From positions 1 through 29,246 of the forward strand of contig CAADWP010000113.1 of the NCBI GenBank assembly GCA_900752785.1: DNA of 29,246 nucleotides, written 5' to 3'. The first letter of the stretch is position 1; every line of letters begins with the position of its first letter. The stretch is from an uncultured Ruminococcus sp. (GTDB lineage Bacteria > Bacillota > Clostridia > Oscillospirales > Ruminococcaceae). Below, piece by piece: positions 1 through 7,738 of this stretch. Under the pieces are notes generated by a model. The model saw only the letters and a program-made list of their open reading frames with translations. It did not search any database and was not told where the DNA came from. The position numbers and the translations under genes are program-made.

Positions 1-143
1 ATAAAAAATTTGCAGGCAGGCTGTCGCCTGTCAAGGATTTTTTGTGTGATATGACGAAAAATATGTACCCCAAGGGCACTTCCTTCGGGCGCAACATATG
101 ACGTGCAAAGCCGTCAGGCGTGCTTTGTGCGGTGTTGCCTTAA
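1..143. repeat. Palindromic intergenic repeat at window edge (family A relative joined to family B)
   Basis: This gene-free stretch is made of nested inverted repeats. Its first part (about 10-100) resembles the inner half of the 161-bp family A element at 14868-15028, sharing a GCCTGTCAAGGATTTTT-like block and a following TGACGAAAAA/CGCAACAT block. Between those two blocks sits a small CCCAAGG...CCTTCGGG hairpin. Its second part ends in GTGTTGCCTTAA and shares the 15-mer CAAAGCCGTCAGGCG (106-120) exactly with the family B copy at 2378-2392. The left end is cut by the window, so the full element cannot be delimited. Confidence 0.5.
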
Positions 144-262
144 ATTCTCAATAGTACTGTCCGGGGGAATTTGTCCATTTTAAACACCGCATCGAAATCT
201 AAATGTCATATTTATCTGTAATATATTATAACATGTATATTATAAGACAATTGAGGTGCATC

Positions 263-1606
263 ATGTTTCATAAAATCAAATCAAAAAACAGCAAAAGCAA
301 GACCTCGTTTCAGATCATCATAATAAGCTTTCTGGCTTTGATCTTAGTCGGAACGCTTTTGCTTATGCTGCCCATAGCTTCTCAGACGAGAAGCGTTACC
401 AATTTTTCGGACGCTCTGTTCACAGCCGTATCAGCAACCTGTGTAACCGGTCTTGTTGTAGTGGATACAGCTTCATATTGGTCAATGTTCGGACAGCTTG
501 TTATTCTTATATTGATACAAATAGGCGGAATGGGAGTTATTACAATAGGGCTCGCAATAATCAGAGCCTCAGGTAAAAAAATCGGTCTTTGGCAAAGAAG
601 CACAATGCAGGAATCCATATCCGCACCACAGGTTGGAGGAATTGTACGGTTAACAGGCTTTATACTAAAAACATCGGCAATAATAGAGCTGACAGGCGCG
701 CTGCTGCTTGCTCCAATCTTTTGCAGGGATTTCGGCATCGCCAAAGGGATATGGTATTCTGTTTTTCATTCCATATCTGCATTCTGCAATGCAGGCTTTG
801 ACCTTATGGGAGTCAGGGAACATTTTTCTTCCCTTTGCTCTTACAGTGAAAATATTTATCTGAACTCAATTATCATGCTGCTTATAATTATCGGAGGTAT
901 CGGATTTCTGACATGGAGCGATATAGGCAGTTATAAGCATAAGATCAAACGTTATTCGCTGCAGAGCAAGATAGTGCTGCTCACCTCCTCACTGCTCATT
1001 TTGCTGCCGGCAGTATATTTCTATTTTTACGAATACAGCGGAATGCCTGTGAATAACAGAATTATAAGCTCGCTGTTTCAATCCGTCACAACAAGAACCG
1101 CCGGATTTAACACACAGGATCTGGCACAAATGAATGAATCAGGCTCTGCGGTCATGATAATCCTTATGCTGATAGGCGGCTCACCCGGTTCGACCGCAGG
1201 CGGTATGAAAACGGTGACCTTTGCCGTGCTGTTCCTATCCGCTGTCGCTGTATTCAGCAGAAGAAACGACGTACAGTGCTTCAAAAGGAGAATTGATGAG
1301 AATACGGTACGCAGTGCAGGCGCTGTACTGTTTATGTATATTGTTTTGTTCTTTACAAGCGGAATCATCATAAGCAGAACTGAGGATCTGCCGCTTTTGA
1401 CCTGTTTATTTGAAACAAGTTCGGCAATCGGTACCGTAGGTCTTACATTGGGTATCACAAGCAAGCTGTCTCTTTTATCAAGGATCATACTTATGATACT
1501 GATGTTCTTTGGCAGAGTAGGAGGTCTTACTCTGATCTATGCCGCCGTATCGTCGGCTGAAAATAAAAATTCACGTTTGCCGCTTGAAAAAATTACTGTA
1601 GGATAA
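263..1606 (+). CDS. ktrB: KtrB/TrkH-type potassium transporter, membrane subunit
   Basis: Ion-translocating subunit of a Ktr-type K+ (Na+-coupled) uptake system in the cytoplasmic membrane. All four pore-loop repeats of the TrkH/KtrB superfamily can be read: SATCVTGL, SAFCNAGFDL, TTRTAGFNT and SAIGTVGLTLG, separated by paired hydrophobic helices. At 447 residues it matches KtrB rather than the longer TrkH. The ATG at 263 is preferred over an in-frame ATG at 203 because GAGGTG lies four bases upstream of it and the product then begins with a short basic stretch before the first helix. The gene is followed after 11 bases by ktrA, whose Shine-Dalgarno overlaps this gene's TAA stop. No c-di-AMP (ydaO) riboswitch, which often precedes ktr genes in Bacillota, was recognised upstream, and no convincing promoter was found in 144-262. 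Confidence 0.93.
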   Translation: MFHKIKSKNSKSKTSFQIIIISFLALILVGTLLLMLPIASQTRSVTNFSDALFTAVSATCVTGLVVVDTASYWSMFGQLVILILIQIGGMGVITIGLAIIRASGKKIGLWQRSTMQESISAPQVGGIVRLTGFILKTSAIIELTGALLLAPIFCRDFGIAKGIWYSVFHSISAFCNAGFDLMGVREHFSSLCSYSENIYLNSIIMLLIIIGGIGFLTWSDIGSYKHKIKRYSLQSKIVLLTSSLLILLPAVYFYFYEYSGMPVNNRIISSLFQSVTTRTAGFNTQDLAQMNESGSAVMIILMLIGGSPGSTAGGMKTVTFAVLFLSAVAVFSRRNDVQCFKRRIDENTVRSAGAVLFMYIVLFFTSGIIISRTEDLPLLTCLFETSSAIGTVGLTLGITSKLSLLSRIILMILMFFGRVGGLTLIYAAVSSAENKNSRLPLEKITVG

Positions 1607-1617
1607 GGAGAATTATT

Positions 1618-2262
1618 ATGGAAACTGTTTTAATAATCGGCGTAGGAGAATTTGGCAGTCATATTGCCAAAAGAATGGAAGAACTTCGCTGCGAGGTCAT
1701 GGCGGTCGATATCAATGAAGATAAAATAAACGATATACTGCCCTATGTTACCAATGCGCGTATCGGAGACAGCACTAACGAAGAATTTTTAAAGTCTCTT
1801 GGAATCGGAAACTACGACGTATGTATAGTTGCGCTCGGGAGCTTGTTCCAGACCTCGCTCGAAACCACTTCCCTGCTCAAGGAGCTTGGCGCAAAGAAAG
1901 TCGTATCACGTGCAACGAACGACGTTCAGATGAAATTCCTGCTTAGGAACGGCGCTGACGAAGTCGTTTATCCGGAAAAACAAATGGCGCTTCGCATCGC
2001 AACAAAATACGCGTCGGACAGTATTCTTGACTTTATTAATTTAGACAGTACATATTCGATCTATGAACTAAAGATTCCGAAAGAATGGTACGGAAAGACG
2101 CTCTCTCAAATTGATATAAGAAAAAAGTTCAAGGTCAATATCCTTACAATAAAAAGAGGGAACGATGTATTTATCCCTTCAGCCGATATTCAGCTTGATA
2201 CAGACGACATTGCTTTTGTTATCGGCGATATAAAAGATATACAAAAGTGCTTCAAAATATAG
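1618..2262 (+). CDS. ktrA: KtrA/TrkA-type RCK regulatory subunit of potassium transporter
   Basis: Cytoplasmic gating subunit that forms an octameric ring under KtrB and binds nucleotides (and in many Bacillota c-di-AMP). The N-terminal RCK_N Rossmann fold starts at residue 4 with the dinucleotide motif GVGEFG (residues 8-13) and an acidic strand end AVDIN. The C-terminal RCK_C domain occupies roughly residues 135-214. The length of 214 residues is typical of KtrA. The ATG follows AAGGAG with a 7-base spacer, and the stop codon of ktrB is part of that site, so the pair is almost certainly co-transcribed and translationally linked. A strong inverted repeat 32 bases after the stop ends the operon. 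Confidence 0.93.
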   Translation: METVLIIGVGEFGSHIAKRMEELRCEVMAVDINEDKINDILPYVTNARIGDSTNEEFLKSLGIGNYDVCIVALGSLFQTSLETTSLLKELGAKKVVSRATNDVQMKFLLRNGADEVVYPEKQMALRIATKYASDSILDFINLDSTYSIYELKIPKEWYGKTLSQIDIRKKFKVNILTIKRGNDVFIPSADIQLDTDDIAFVIGDIKDIQKCFKI

Positions 2263-2293
2263 AATATCCGTACAAAACATAAAAGCATTAAAA

Positions 2294-2330
2294 TAAGTCT
2301 TGTCCTCAACTTAGCTGAGGGCAAGACTTA
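2294..2330. terminator. Hairpin terminator between convergent ktrA and pfl operons
   Basis: A 15-bp stem (2294-2308 with 2316-2330, one G-T wobble in AAGTCTTGTCCTCA / TGAGGGCAAGACTT) with a 7-base loop. On the plus strand it is followed by AAATTTTAT, on the minus strand by ATTTTAATGCTTTT, so it can serve both converging transcripts. The U-tract is imperfect on both sides. Confidence 0.7.
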
Positions 2331-2348
2331 AATTTTATAAAAAAATTA

Positions 2349-2415
2349 TTAAGGCAATAACGCAAGCAGATATGTGTCAAAGCCGTCAGGCGGTCATTAT
2401 GCGGTTTTGCCTTAA
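2349..2415. repeat. Family B palindromic repeat
   Basis: Perfect 9-bp outer arms TTAAGGCAA (2349-2357) and TTGCCTTAA (2407-2415) enclose a core containing CAAAGCCGTCAGGCG, identical to the copy at 106-120. It lies between the bidirectional terminator and the end of the pfl operon. It resembles REP-type palindromes; no coding capacity is evident. Confidence 0.65.
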
Positions 2416-2452
2416 CCGCACGAAGCGAATCAAATCAAAGCAAGCAGGTGAA

Positions 2453-2692
2453 TTATAATGCGCTGTGAAAGGTTCGCGAAATAACGTCATCCTGCTGCTC
2501 CTTGGTGAGCTTCACAAAATTAACGGCATAGCCCGAAACTCTCACCGTAAGCTGCGGATACTTTTCGGGATGCGCCTGAGCGTCAAGCAGAGTCTCGCGC
2601 GTAAAAACATTCACGTTGAGATGATGACCGCCTTTTTCAACATAGCCGTCAAGCAGCTCGATAAGATTGTCTATCTGATTCTGATTTGGCAT
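2453..2692 (-). CDS. Stand-alone glycyl-radical domain of pyruvate formate-lyase
   Basis: This 79-residue protein is the C-terminal glycyl-radical domain of pyruvate formate-lyase as a separate polypeptide. It carries the radical loop RVSGYAV (residues 51-57, radical Gly54) preceded by [15 protein letters not shown] and YPQLTV, and ends in [10 protein letters not shown], all as in the end of full-length PFL. Unlike E. coli GrcA/YfiD (127 residues, a spare part for a complete PFL) it has no N-terminal extension, and the neighbouring PFL core has no radical glycine of its own, so this ORF is presumably essential for activity. Its ATG is preceded by AAGGAGG with a near-ideal spacer, the stop of the preceding ORF overlapping that site. 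It is the last gene of a three-gene operon. The radical would be installed by an S-adenosylmethionine activase not encoded in this window. Confidence 0.9.
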   Translation of the reverse strand: MPNQNQIDNLIELLDGYVEKGGHHLNVNVFTRETLLDAQAHPEKYPQLTVRVSGYAVNFVKLTKEQQDDVISRTFHSAL

Positions 2693-2704
2693 AAAAATTC
2701 CTCC

Positions 2705-2938
2705 TTAATCTTCACCGAATATGGACTTTATCTCAGAGAGAGGTTCGTCCTCTGTCGGCTGAGCGCAGGCTCCGGTAATTCCGCAGTCCGTACTATTTAC
2801 AGTTTCAACAGATAAACCGCAGCCGTCCTGTTTCATAAAGACGTTAATATGTCCCGTACCGCCTTCCATAAGACTGTCGATCAGGTCGGCAAGTTCCTCG
2901 GGAGACTGCGTAATTCCGGATATATCTTTATTTATCAT
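2705..2938 (-). CDS. Small protein between PFL core and glycyl-radical domain, degenerate paralogue of the radical domain
   Basis: Function not recognised. The 77-residue product (ATG at 2938, preceded by GGGTGAG; an in-frame GTG at 2947 is too close to that site) has an N-terminal half that aligns with the start of the adjacent glycyl-radical protein: ELADLIDSLMEGGTGHINV against [21 protein letters not shown]. The half that would carry the RVSGYAV radical loop is missing and replaced by a Cys/Gly segment (Cys40, Cys52, Cys58; CGITGAC) and an acidic tail. It sits exactly between the two PFL pieces, 14 bases after the core's stop and 12 bases before the radical domain's start, so co-expression is near certain. 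It may be a degenerate duplicate, a docking or capping partner of the core, or a metal/redox-binding accessory; only the local similarity is seen directly. Confidence 0.75.
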   Translation of the reverse strand: MINKDISGITQSPEELADLIDSLMEGGTGHINVFMKQDGCGLSVETVNSTDCGITGACAQPTEDEPLSEIKSIFGED

Positions 2939-2952
2939 AAATCTCACCCAAT

Positions 2953-5013
2953 TTAACCGTTTTTCAGCTTATCAAGATCTATGTCGCCGACAAAAATATC
3001 CATATCCTTACCGAGCGCATCCGGAACGATAGAGAACGTATTGGAAATTCCGTCCTGAGCGTGTCGGAAAGGCAGCTTTGCAACAGACGCGAGAGAAGCC
3101 GCAGCTCCATGAGTATCGCGCCCATGCATGGGGTTTGCACCGGGAGCGAGGGGAACTCCCTGCTTGCGTCCGTCGGGAGTATTACCGGTCTTTTTACCGT
3201 AAACCACATTTGAAGTAATAGTGAGAATCGACATTGTTGGAACACCGTCACGGTACGTATGATGTTTTTTCACCATTTCCATAAATCTTCGTACTACAGT
3301 TACGGCAAGCTTATCTACGCGGTCGTCGTTATTACCGTATTTCGGGAAGTCTCCCTCTATCTCATAATCGGTGATAATACCGTTTTCATCACGGATGCAC
3401 TTTACTTTTGCGTATTTGATTGCCGAAAGCGAATCGGCAACTACAGAAAGTCCTGCGATGCCCGTAGCAAAATAACGCTTGACGTCTCTGTCGTGAAGCG
3501 CCATTTGAATACGCTCGTAACAATATTTATCGTGCATATAGTGGATAACGTTAAGAGTATTTACATACAGCCCTGCAAGCCATTCCATCATAGCTTCATA
3601 CTTATCCCATACATCGTCAAAGTCAAGATATTCTCCCTCAACTGGACGGTATTTAGGTCCGACCTGAACCTTCATCCTTTCGTCAATACCGCCGTTTATA
3701 GCGTAAAGCAGACATTTGGCAAGATTTGCCCTTGCACCGAAGAACTGCATTTCCTTACCCACGCGCATAGAGGATACGCAGCAGGCTATGGCATAATCGT
3801 CTCCATGAATAACACGCATCATATCGTCGTTCTCATACTGAATAGAGGATGTCCTGATTGACATTTTAGCGCAGTATTCCTTGAACTTACGAGGAAGCTT
3901 CTTTGACCATAGCACCGTCATATTAGGCTCCGGAGCCGTTCCCAGATTATCAAGAGTATGCAAATATCGGAAGCTGTTTTTTGTTACAAGAGGATGTCCG
4001 TCCACGTCAACTCCGCCGATAGACTCGGTTATCCAAGTTGGATCGCCTGAAAAAAGTTCATTATACTCGGGAGTTCTCGCAAACTTAACAATGCGCAGCT
4101 TCATAATGAAGTGGTCGATAAGCTCCTGAGCCTGTTCTTCGGTAAGCGTTCCGCGTTCAAGGTCGCGCTGTATATAAATATCGAGGAATGTAGAGGTGCG
4201 ACCGAGGCTCATTGCAGCGCCGTTCTGTTCCTTTACGGCTGCAAGATACCCAAAATAAAGCCACTGAACAGCTTCCTTTGCATTTGCCGCAGGTTTTGAA
4301 ATATCGAAACCATAAATATTGCCCAGCTCTTTAAGCTCCTCAAGAGCGCGAACCTGTTCGGCAAGCTCCTCACGCAGACGAATATTTTTTGAAGTCATCC
4401 TTATAAGCGAGGTTTCGATCTGATGCTTCTTGTCCTCTATAAGAAGATCAACGCCATAGAGCGCAACGCGTCGGTAGTCCCCGATAATGCGGCCTCTGCC
4501 GTAAGCGTCGGGCAGTCCCGTAATAATAGCCGACTTTCTTGCAAGACGCATTTCAGGGGTATAAGCGTCGAAAACGCCCTGATTATGAGTCTTTCTGTAT
4601 TTTGTAAAAATTTCCACTATCTTCGGATCGACCTCATAGCCATAATTCTCACAGGCTTTCTGAGCCATTCTGATACCGCCGAAAGGCTGGAGAGAACGCT
4701 TGAACGGCTTATCGGTCTGAAGTCCGACGATCTGCTCAAGCTCCTTGTTCAGATATCCCGCGCCATGAGAGGTGATCGTAGAAACAATGCTTGTATCCAT
4801 GTCAAGAACTCCCCCCGCCTCTCTTTCAAGGCGCGACAGCTCCATTACCTGTGCCCAGAGCTGTTTTGTCGCCTCGGTAGGAGGAGCAAGGAAGCTTTCG
4901 TCTCCGTCATATGGCGTATAATTTTTCTTAATAAAGTCCCTGACATTTACGGATGTTTTGCTCCATCGTCCGTCAGCAAATCCATCCCATTCACTTTTCC
5001 ATGTATCTATCAT
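2953..5013 (-). CDS. pflB: Pyruvate formate-lyase catalytic core lacking its glycyl-radical domain
   Basis: Catalytic part of formate C-acetyltransferase, which converts pyruvate and CoA to acetyl-CoA and formate in the anaerobic cytoplasm. The PFL ten-strand barrel is recognisable throughout ([69 protein letters not shown]). The catalytic Cys-Cys pair is present in IACCVSSM (Cys411-Cys412). The 686-residue protein stops after [12 protein letters not shown] plus about 16 residues, where E. coli PFL (760 residues) continues into the glycyl-radical domain, and that domain is encoded separately downstream. The split is clean, lies in a linker, and is followed by two ORFs with their own ribosome binding sites, so it is not a simple frameshift. 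ATG at 5013 follows AGAGGGGG. A promoter lies about 40 bases upstream. No pflA activase gene is in the window. Confidence 0.95.
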   Translation of the reverse strand: MIDTWKSEWDGFADGRWSKTSVNVRDFIKKNYTPYDGDESFLAPPTEATKQLWAQVMELSRLEREAGGVLDMDTSIVSTITSHGAGYLNKELEQIVGLQTDKPFKRSLQPFGGIRMAQKACENYGYEVDPKIVEIFTKYRKTHNQGVFDAYTPEMRLARKSAIITGLPDAYGRGRIIGDYRRVALYGVDLLIEDKKHQIETSLIRMTSKNIRLREELAEQVRALEELKELGNIYGFDISKPAANAKEAVQWLYFGYLAAVKEQNGAAMSLGRTSTFLDIYIQRDLERGTLTEEQAQELIDHFIMKLRIVKFARTPEYNELFSGDPTWITESIGGVDVDGHPLVTKNSFRYLHTLDNLGTAPEPNMTVLWSKKLPRKFKEYCAKMSIRTSSIQYENDDMMRVIHGDDYAIACCVSSMRVGKEMQFFGARANLAKCLLYAINGGIDERMKVQVGPKYRPVEGEYLDFDDVWDKYEAMMEWLAGLYVNTLNVIHYMHDKYCYERIQMALHDRDVKRYFATGIAGLSVVADSLSAIKYAKVKCIRDENGIITDYEIEGDFPKYGNNDDRVDKLAVTVVRRFMEMVKKHHTYRDGVPTMSILTITSNVVYGKKTGNTPDGRKQGVPLAPGANPMHGRDTHGAAASLASVAKLPFRHAQDGISNTFSIVPDALGKDMDIFVGDIDLDKLKNG

Positions 5014-5051
5014 ACAAAAATCCCCCTCTGATTTTTGGATTTCTTATTATT

Positions 5052-5080
5052 ATAGTATCACATCGACACAGTATTGTCAA
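5052..5080 (-). promoter_or_regulatory. Sigma-A promoter for the split pfl operon
   Basis: Minus strand reads TTGACA (5080-5075), a 17-base spacer, then TACTAT (5057-5052) with a TG one base before the -10, i.e. an extended -10 element. The expected start is near 5045, about 30 bases before the pflB ATG. No operator was identified. Confidence 0.7.
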
Positions 5081-5229
5081 TCCTTATCCGATCTGAAAAT
5101 ACGTAAAAAAAGCAAATCGTCATCCTGCACAATTTTTGCTCCACCTATAAATAATTTATAGAAGCAACAGTTCTGCAATATAATCAAAAAATGTGCATGC
5201 ATCAGTTGTGTAAATATATTTTATAAAAG

Positions 5230-5260
5230 CGCAGCCGAGGGATATTTGCCCTCGGCTGTG
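5230..5260 (-). terminator. Intrinsic terminator after the AI-2E-family permease gene
   Basis: Perfect 10-bp stem CAGCCGAGGG (5232-5241) / CCCTCGGCTG (5249-5258), extended by a further wobble and C-G pair, 7-base loop, followed on the minus strand by CGCTTTTATAA. It begins three bases after the permease stop codon. Confidence 0.85.
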
Positions 5261-5262
5261 TT

Positions 5263-6453
5263 TTACTTTTTCTGCTTTTTCGGTTTATCCCGCTTTTTCT
5301 TTGCGGTAACTCCAGGGGATTCCTCAGAAGCGGTGGTATTTATCCCCATTTCCTTTTCTTTTATTTCAAGATGTTCATAATAAAGCTTATATATCGTAGC
5401 AGCCAAAGGCACTCCGATCAGCATTCCCATTACTCCGCACAGACTTCCGCCGACGGTCACAGCCGCCAGTACCCATATCCCGGGCAGTCCAACAGAGCTT
5501 CCAACGATTTTCGGATAAAATATATTATTATCCAATTGCTGCAATATAATAATAAATATAATGAAAATCAAAGACTGCACAGGATTAACAGTAAAAATTA
5601 TCAACGCGCCGATACCTGCTCCCAAAAACGCACCTATAATCGGAACAAGCGCAGTAACTCCTACGATCGTACCCGTCATTGCAGGATAAGGCAGCCTCAG
5701 TATTAATGAACCGATAAATGTCAGTGTTCCCAGAAGAATCGCCTCAATAAACTGTCCGATAAAGAACTTCGTAAAGCACTCATGAGCCGTAGCGCATATA
5801 TGATTCACCTGTTTATTGAGCTTTTCGTTAAAATAAGCATTTTGAAGCCGATTTATATCCTTGTGCAGCTTATCCTTACGCGCAAGAAGATATATCGCAA
5901 AAATAAGACCTATCACCGTATTCGTAACGGTAGACGTTACTGTACCAATAATCATCAGAGCAGAATTGAAAACTCCCAGAGCGCCGTTGGTGAGCGTAAC
6001 GGTAAATTCAGATTTATCAATCTTAAAGGATTTGATCTCTTCCTGAATTTTCGGATATTCCTCAAGCTTTTTCAGAATAAATTCCTTACAGTCCGCAACA
6101 AAATCCGGAATGAAATTTCCCATAAGCTTCACAGCGGAAACGATCTCTGGGATAATTATATTCAGGATCAGAGCAATAACTGCCGCAGTGATGACAAAGG
6201 ACATTATCAGGCAAACCGGACGTCTTGTACTGTTAATGAAGCCGGTTTTGCGCGAAGGAAAATATCTTTTTTCAAAAGAGCTCATTATTATATTAAAGAT
6301 ATACGCCATTATAGCGCCCAATATCAACGGCTGGAGCGCGCGGAGAAGCATGGTGAACAGCTTTACTGCAACAGAAAAATTTTGCACAAGTATAAATGCG
6401 GCGGCAGCTATAGCTGCAATAATTATATACCGCTTAACTTCCTTTTTTCCCAT
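5263..6453 (-). CDS. AI-2E family (UPF0118/DUF20) transporter
   Basis: A 396-residue polytopic membrane protein of the AI-2E/TqsA family, which contains autoinducer-2 exporters and Na+/H+ antiporter-like members; the substrate here cannot be told from sequence. It shows paired N-terminal helices (IIIAAIAAAAFILVQNF and ILGAIMAYIFNII), a helix near residue 75-100, the family's central extracytoplasmic stretch around residues 105-150, and the C-terminal hydrophobic bundle containing PYPAMTGTIVGVTALVPIIGA and the conserved NNIFYPKIVG.SVGLPGIWVL region. The C-terminus is a lysine-rich cytoplasmic tail (KKKRDKPKKQKK). ATG at 6453 has GGAGG six bases upstream. It lies 12 bases after the TraB-like lipoprotein gene, with which it probably forms an operon, and ends in a strong terminator. 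Confidence 0.9.
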   Translation of the reverse strand: MGKKEVKRYIIIAAIAAAAFILVQNFSVAVKLFTMLLRALQPLILGAIMAYIFNIIMSSFEKRYFPSRKTGFINSTRRPVCLIMSFVITAAVIALILNIIIPEIVSAVKLMGNFIPDFVADCKEFILKKLEEYPKIQEEIKSFKIDKSEFTVTLTNGALGVFNSALMIIGTVTSTVTNTVIGLIFAIYLLARKDKLHKDINRLQNAYFNEKLNKQVNHICATAHECFTKFFIGQFIEAILLGTLTFIGSLILRLPYPAMTGTIVGVTALVPIIGAFLGAGIGALIIFTVNPVQSLIFIIFIIILQQLDNNIFYPKIVGSSVGLPGIWVLAAVTVGGSLCGVMGMLIGVPLAATIYKLYYEHLEIKEKEMGINTTASEESPGVTAKKKRDKPKKQKK

Positions 6454-6465
6454 ATTTCCTCCGTT

Positions 6466-7569
6466 TTATTTTACCCTTTCAACTTTATAGCCCATGTCCT
6501 CAAGAAGATCGTCAACGCCCTTGTCGCCTGCGAAGTGCAGCGCGCCTACCATAAAGAAATAATTCTTTCCGTCTTTAAGATATTCGGAAGCCTTTTCAGC
6601 CATACCGGCATTGCGCTTATATATCGCAATATCCTCATACTCCGCATAATCGCTTTCAAGCTCCTCGGGAAGCTCAGTTTCACTATCCTCAATATCTGCC
6701 ATAAGCTCAACGTCGCCCTTTGCCCAAAGATTATATAACTCGGCAACGGATTCGGCATTTAGCTTTGCGTCACTGTACGTGTCCGTAACGTCTCTGAGCA
6801 TAAAATCAGCCAAAGCATCAGAATATCCCATAGAAACAGAAGCCTGAATATCAAGCGTTTCAATGTTTACTACTTCTTTGCCGTCGTTTTTAGCTTTTGT
6901 AATAAAATCAGCGTCGATTCCGCTGAGCTCCATATTTTCGATTTTCGTAAAGGCAAGCGACTGGATACTTGAGATCCAGAATCCGGGGCAATAGTAGTCC
7001 AGCATTTGGTTATAAGCTCCCGCGTCTGTCAGCAGCTTCTTTGCCGCTTCATAAGTCTCTTTTGAAATATGATCGCTTATTTTGGTTCCGTCCCGATAGA
7101 CCATTTTTGAATAATATTCGGTGATCTGACTCATATCGCTTTGAAGAGAAACTACGTCATATTCAACTGCAACGCCACTGCATTTATTATACACATCCAT
7201 AATGTAATCCGGCAGCGGAACGGTATCCTCCCCCATAATATGGATAGTTCCCATAAGATAAAGCTCATGGCCTGTCGCAGGATCAGTAGCTTTCCAGAGC
7301 GCAGGTGTTACTCCGTCATGAGTAATATAGTCATTAAAGTCAGCCTCTGAATCATTTTCCGACGAACTCTCCCCTGTCGAACCGGTTTCTTTATTGGCAG
7401 AAGCTTCCGCTTCCGATGTTTGAATGCTTTCCGATACAGTTTCATCTGTAGTTTTTTCCGATGTCACAGCAGATGTTCCCTCGCTGCCGCTGTCCTTTGA
7501 ATCTCCGCAGGACGACATAGATGCCGTAAGCATAGCAGCCATAACCGTACATAAAATCTTTTTTTTCAT
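6466..7569 (-). CDS. TraB/GumN-type lipoprotein (putative metallo-hydrolase fold)
   Basis: A 367-residue predicted lipoprotein. The signal peptide (KKK followed by a hydrophobic stretch) ends at Cys21 in SMSSC, a usable though not classical lipobox. Residues 22-80 are a Ser/Glu/Thr-rich linker, then the TraB/PrgY/GumN domain runs to the end. Its hallmark motifs are visible: GTIH (107-110) with the preceding strand ELYLM, an internal Glu in VAVEYD (about 136), a YKRNAGM motif near 315, and GALHFAGDKGV (342-352) followed by LLEDMGYKV. Related Tiki proteins use such His/Glu motifs for metal-dependent proteolysis; the activity of bacterial members is largely unknown. GGGAG lies about eight bases before the ATG. 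It is the first gene of a pair with the AI-2E-family permease. Confidence 0.85.
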   Translation of the reverse strand: MKKKILCTVMAAMLTASMSSCGDSKDSGSEGTSAVTSEKTTDETVSESIQTSEAEASANKETGSTGESSSENDSEADFNDYITHDGVTPALWKATDPATGHELYLMGTIHIMGEDTVPLPDYIMDVYNKCSGVAVEYDVVSLQSDMSQITEYYSKMVYRDGTKISDHISKETYEAAKKLLTDAGAYNQMLDYYCPGFWISSIQSLAFTKIENMELSGIDADFITKAKNDGKEVVNIETLDIQASVSMGYSDALADFMLRDVTDTYSDAKLNAESVAELYNLWAKGDVELMADIEDSETELPEELESDYAEYEDIAIYKRNAGMAEKASEYLKDGKNYFFMVGALHFAGDKGVDDLLEDMGYKVERVK

Positions 7570-7612
7570 GTTAAATCTCCCTTATACATATCATTATTTG
7601 CGAAAATTGCAT

Positions 7613-7664
7613 AAAGGCAACACCGCGCAAAGACCGCTTTACGGCTTTGTACGATGTTGCCTAA
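7613..7664. repeat. Family B palindromic repeat
   Basis: Nearly perfect palindrome AGGCAACACCGCGCAAAGACCG / CGGCTTTGTACGATGTTGCCT around a 4-5 base centre. It shares the GGCAAC...GTTGCC ends and the CAAAG core with the copies at about 91-143 and 2349-2415. It lies between the cardiolipin synthase 3' end and the lipoprotein gene and would fold into a hairpin in a read-through transcript, possibly limiting it. Confidence 0.7.
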
Positions 7665-7718
7665 ATAATATTATATAGTATCAGTGTGATAATACAGCGA
7701 TAAAAATTGTTAATTTTT

Positions 7719-7733
7719 TGTAAACGCTTTACA
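7719..7733. promoter_or_regulatory. Possible operator palindrome (TGTAAACGCTTTACA)
   Basis: Six-base arms TGTAAA/TTTACA around CGC. The half-sites resemble LacI/CcpA-family operators, but the odd 15-bp spacing differs from the usual 14-bp cre site. It sits five bases past the cardiolipin synthase stop and about 150 bases upstream of the lipoprotein gene. Function unproven. Confidence 0.25.
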
Positions 7734-7738
7734 CAAAA

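Noticed and set aside
1..262. c-di-AMP riboswitch upstream of ktrB
   Set aside because: The region is explained by palindromic repeats and shows none of the conserved ydaO core segments that I could recognise.
3259..3861. Long plus-strand open frame antisense to pflB
   Set aside because: It is a shadow of the conserved pfl coding sequence, with no ribosome site and no recognisable domain.
2453..5013. Frameshift or assembly error as the explanation for the split PFL
   Set aside because: Three separate ribosome binding sites with proper spacing, a complete unrelated-length ORF in the middle, and duplication of the hinge segment argue for a real arrangement rather than a single indel.
5091..5229. 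Additional small gene between the permease terminator and the pfl promoter
   Set aside because: No ORF with a ribosome site; only AT-rich sequence is seen.
5782..6738. Long plus-strand open frame opposite the permease and lipoprotein genes
   Set aside because: It spans two well-supported minus-strand genes and their junction and has unnatural composition.
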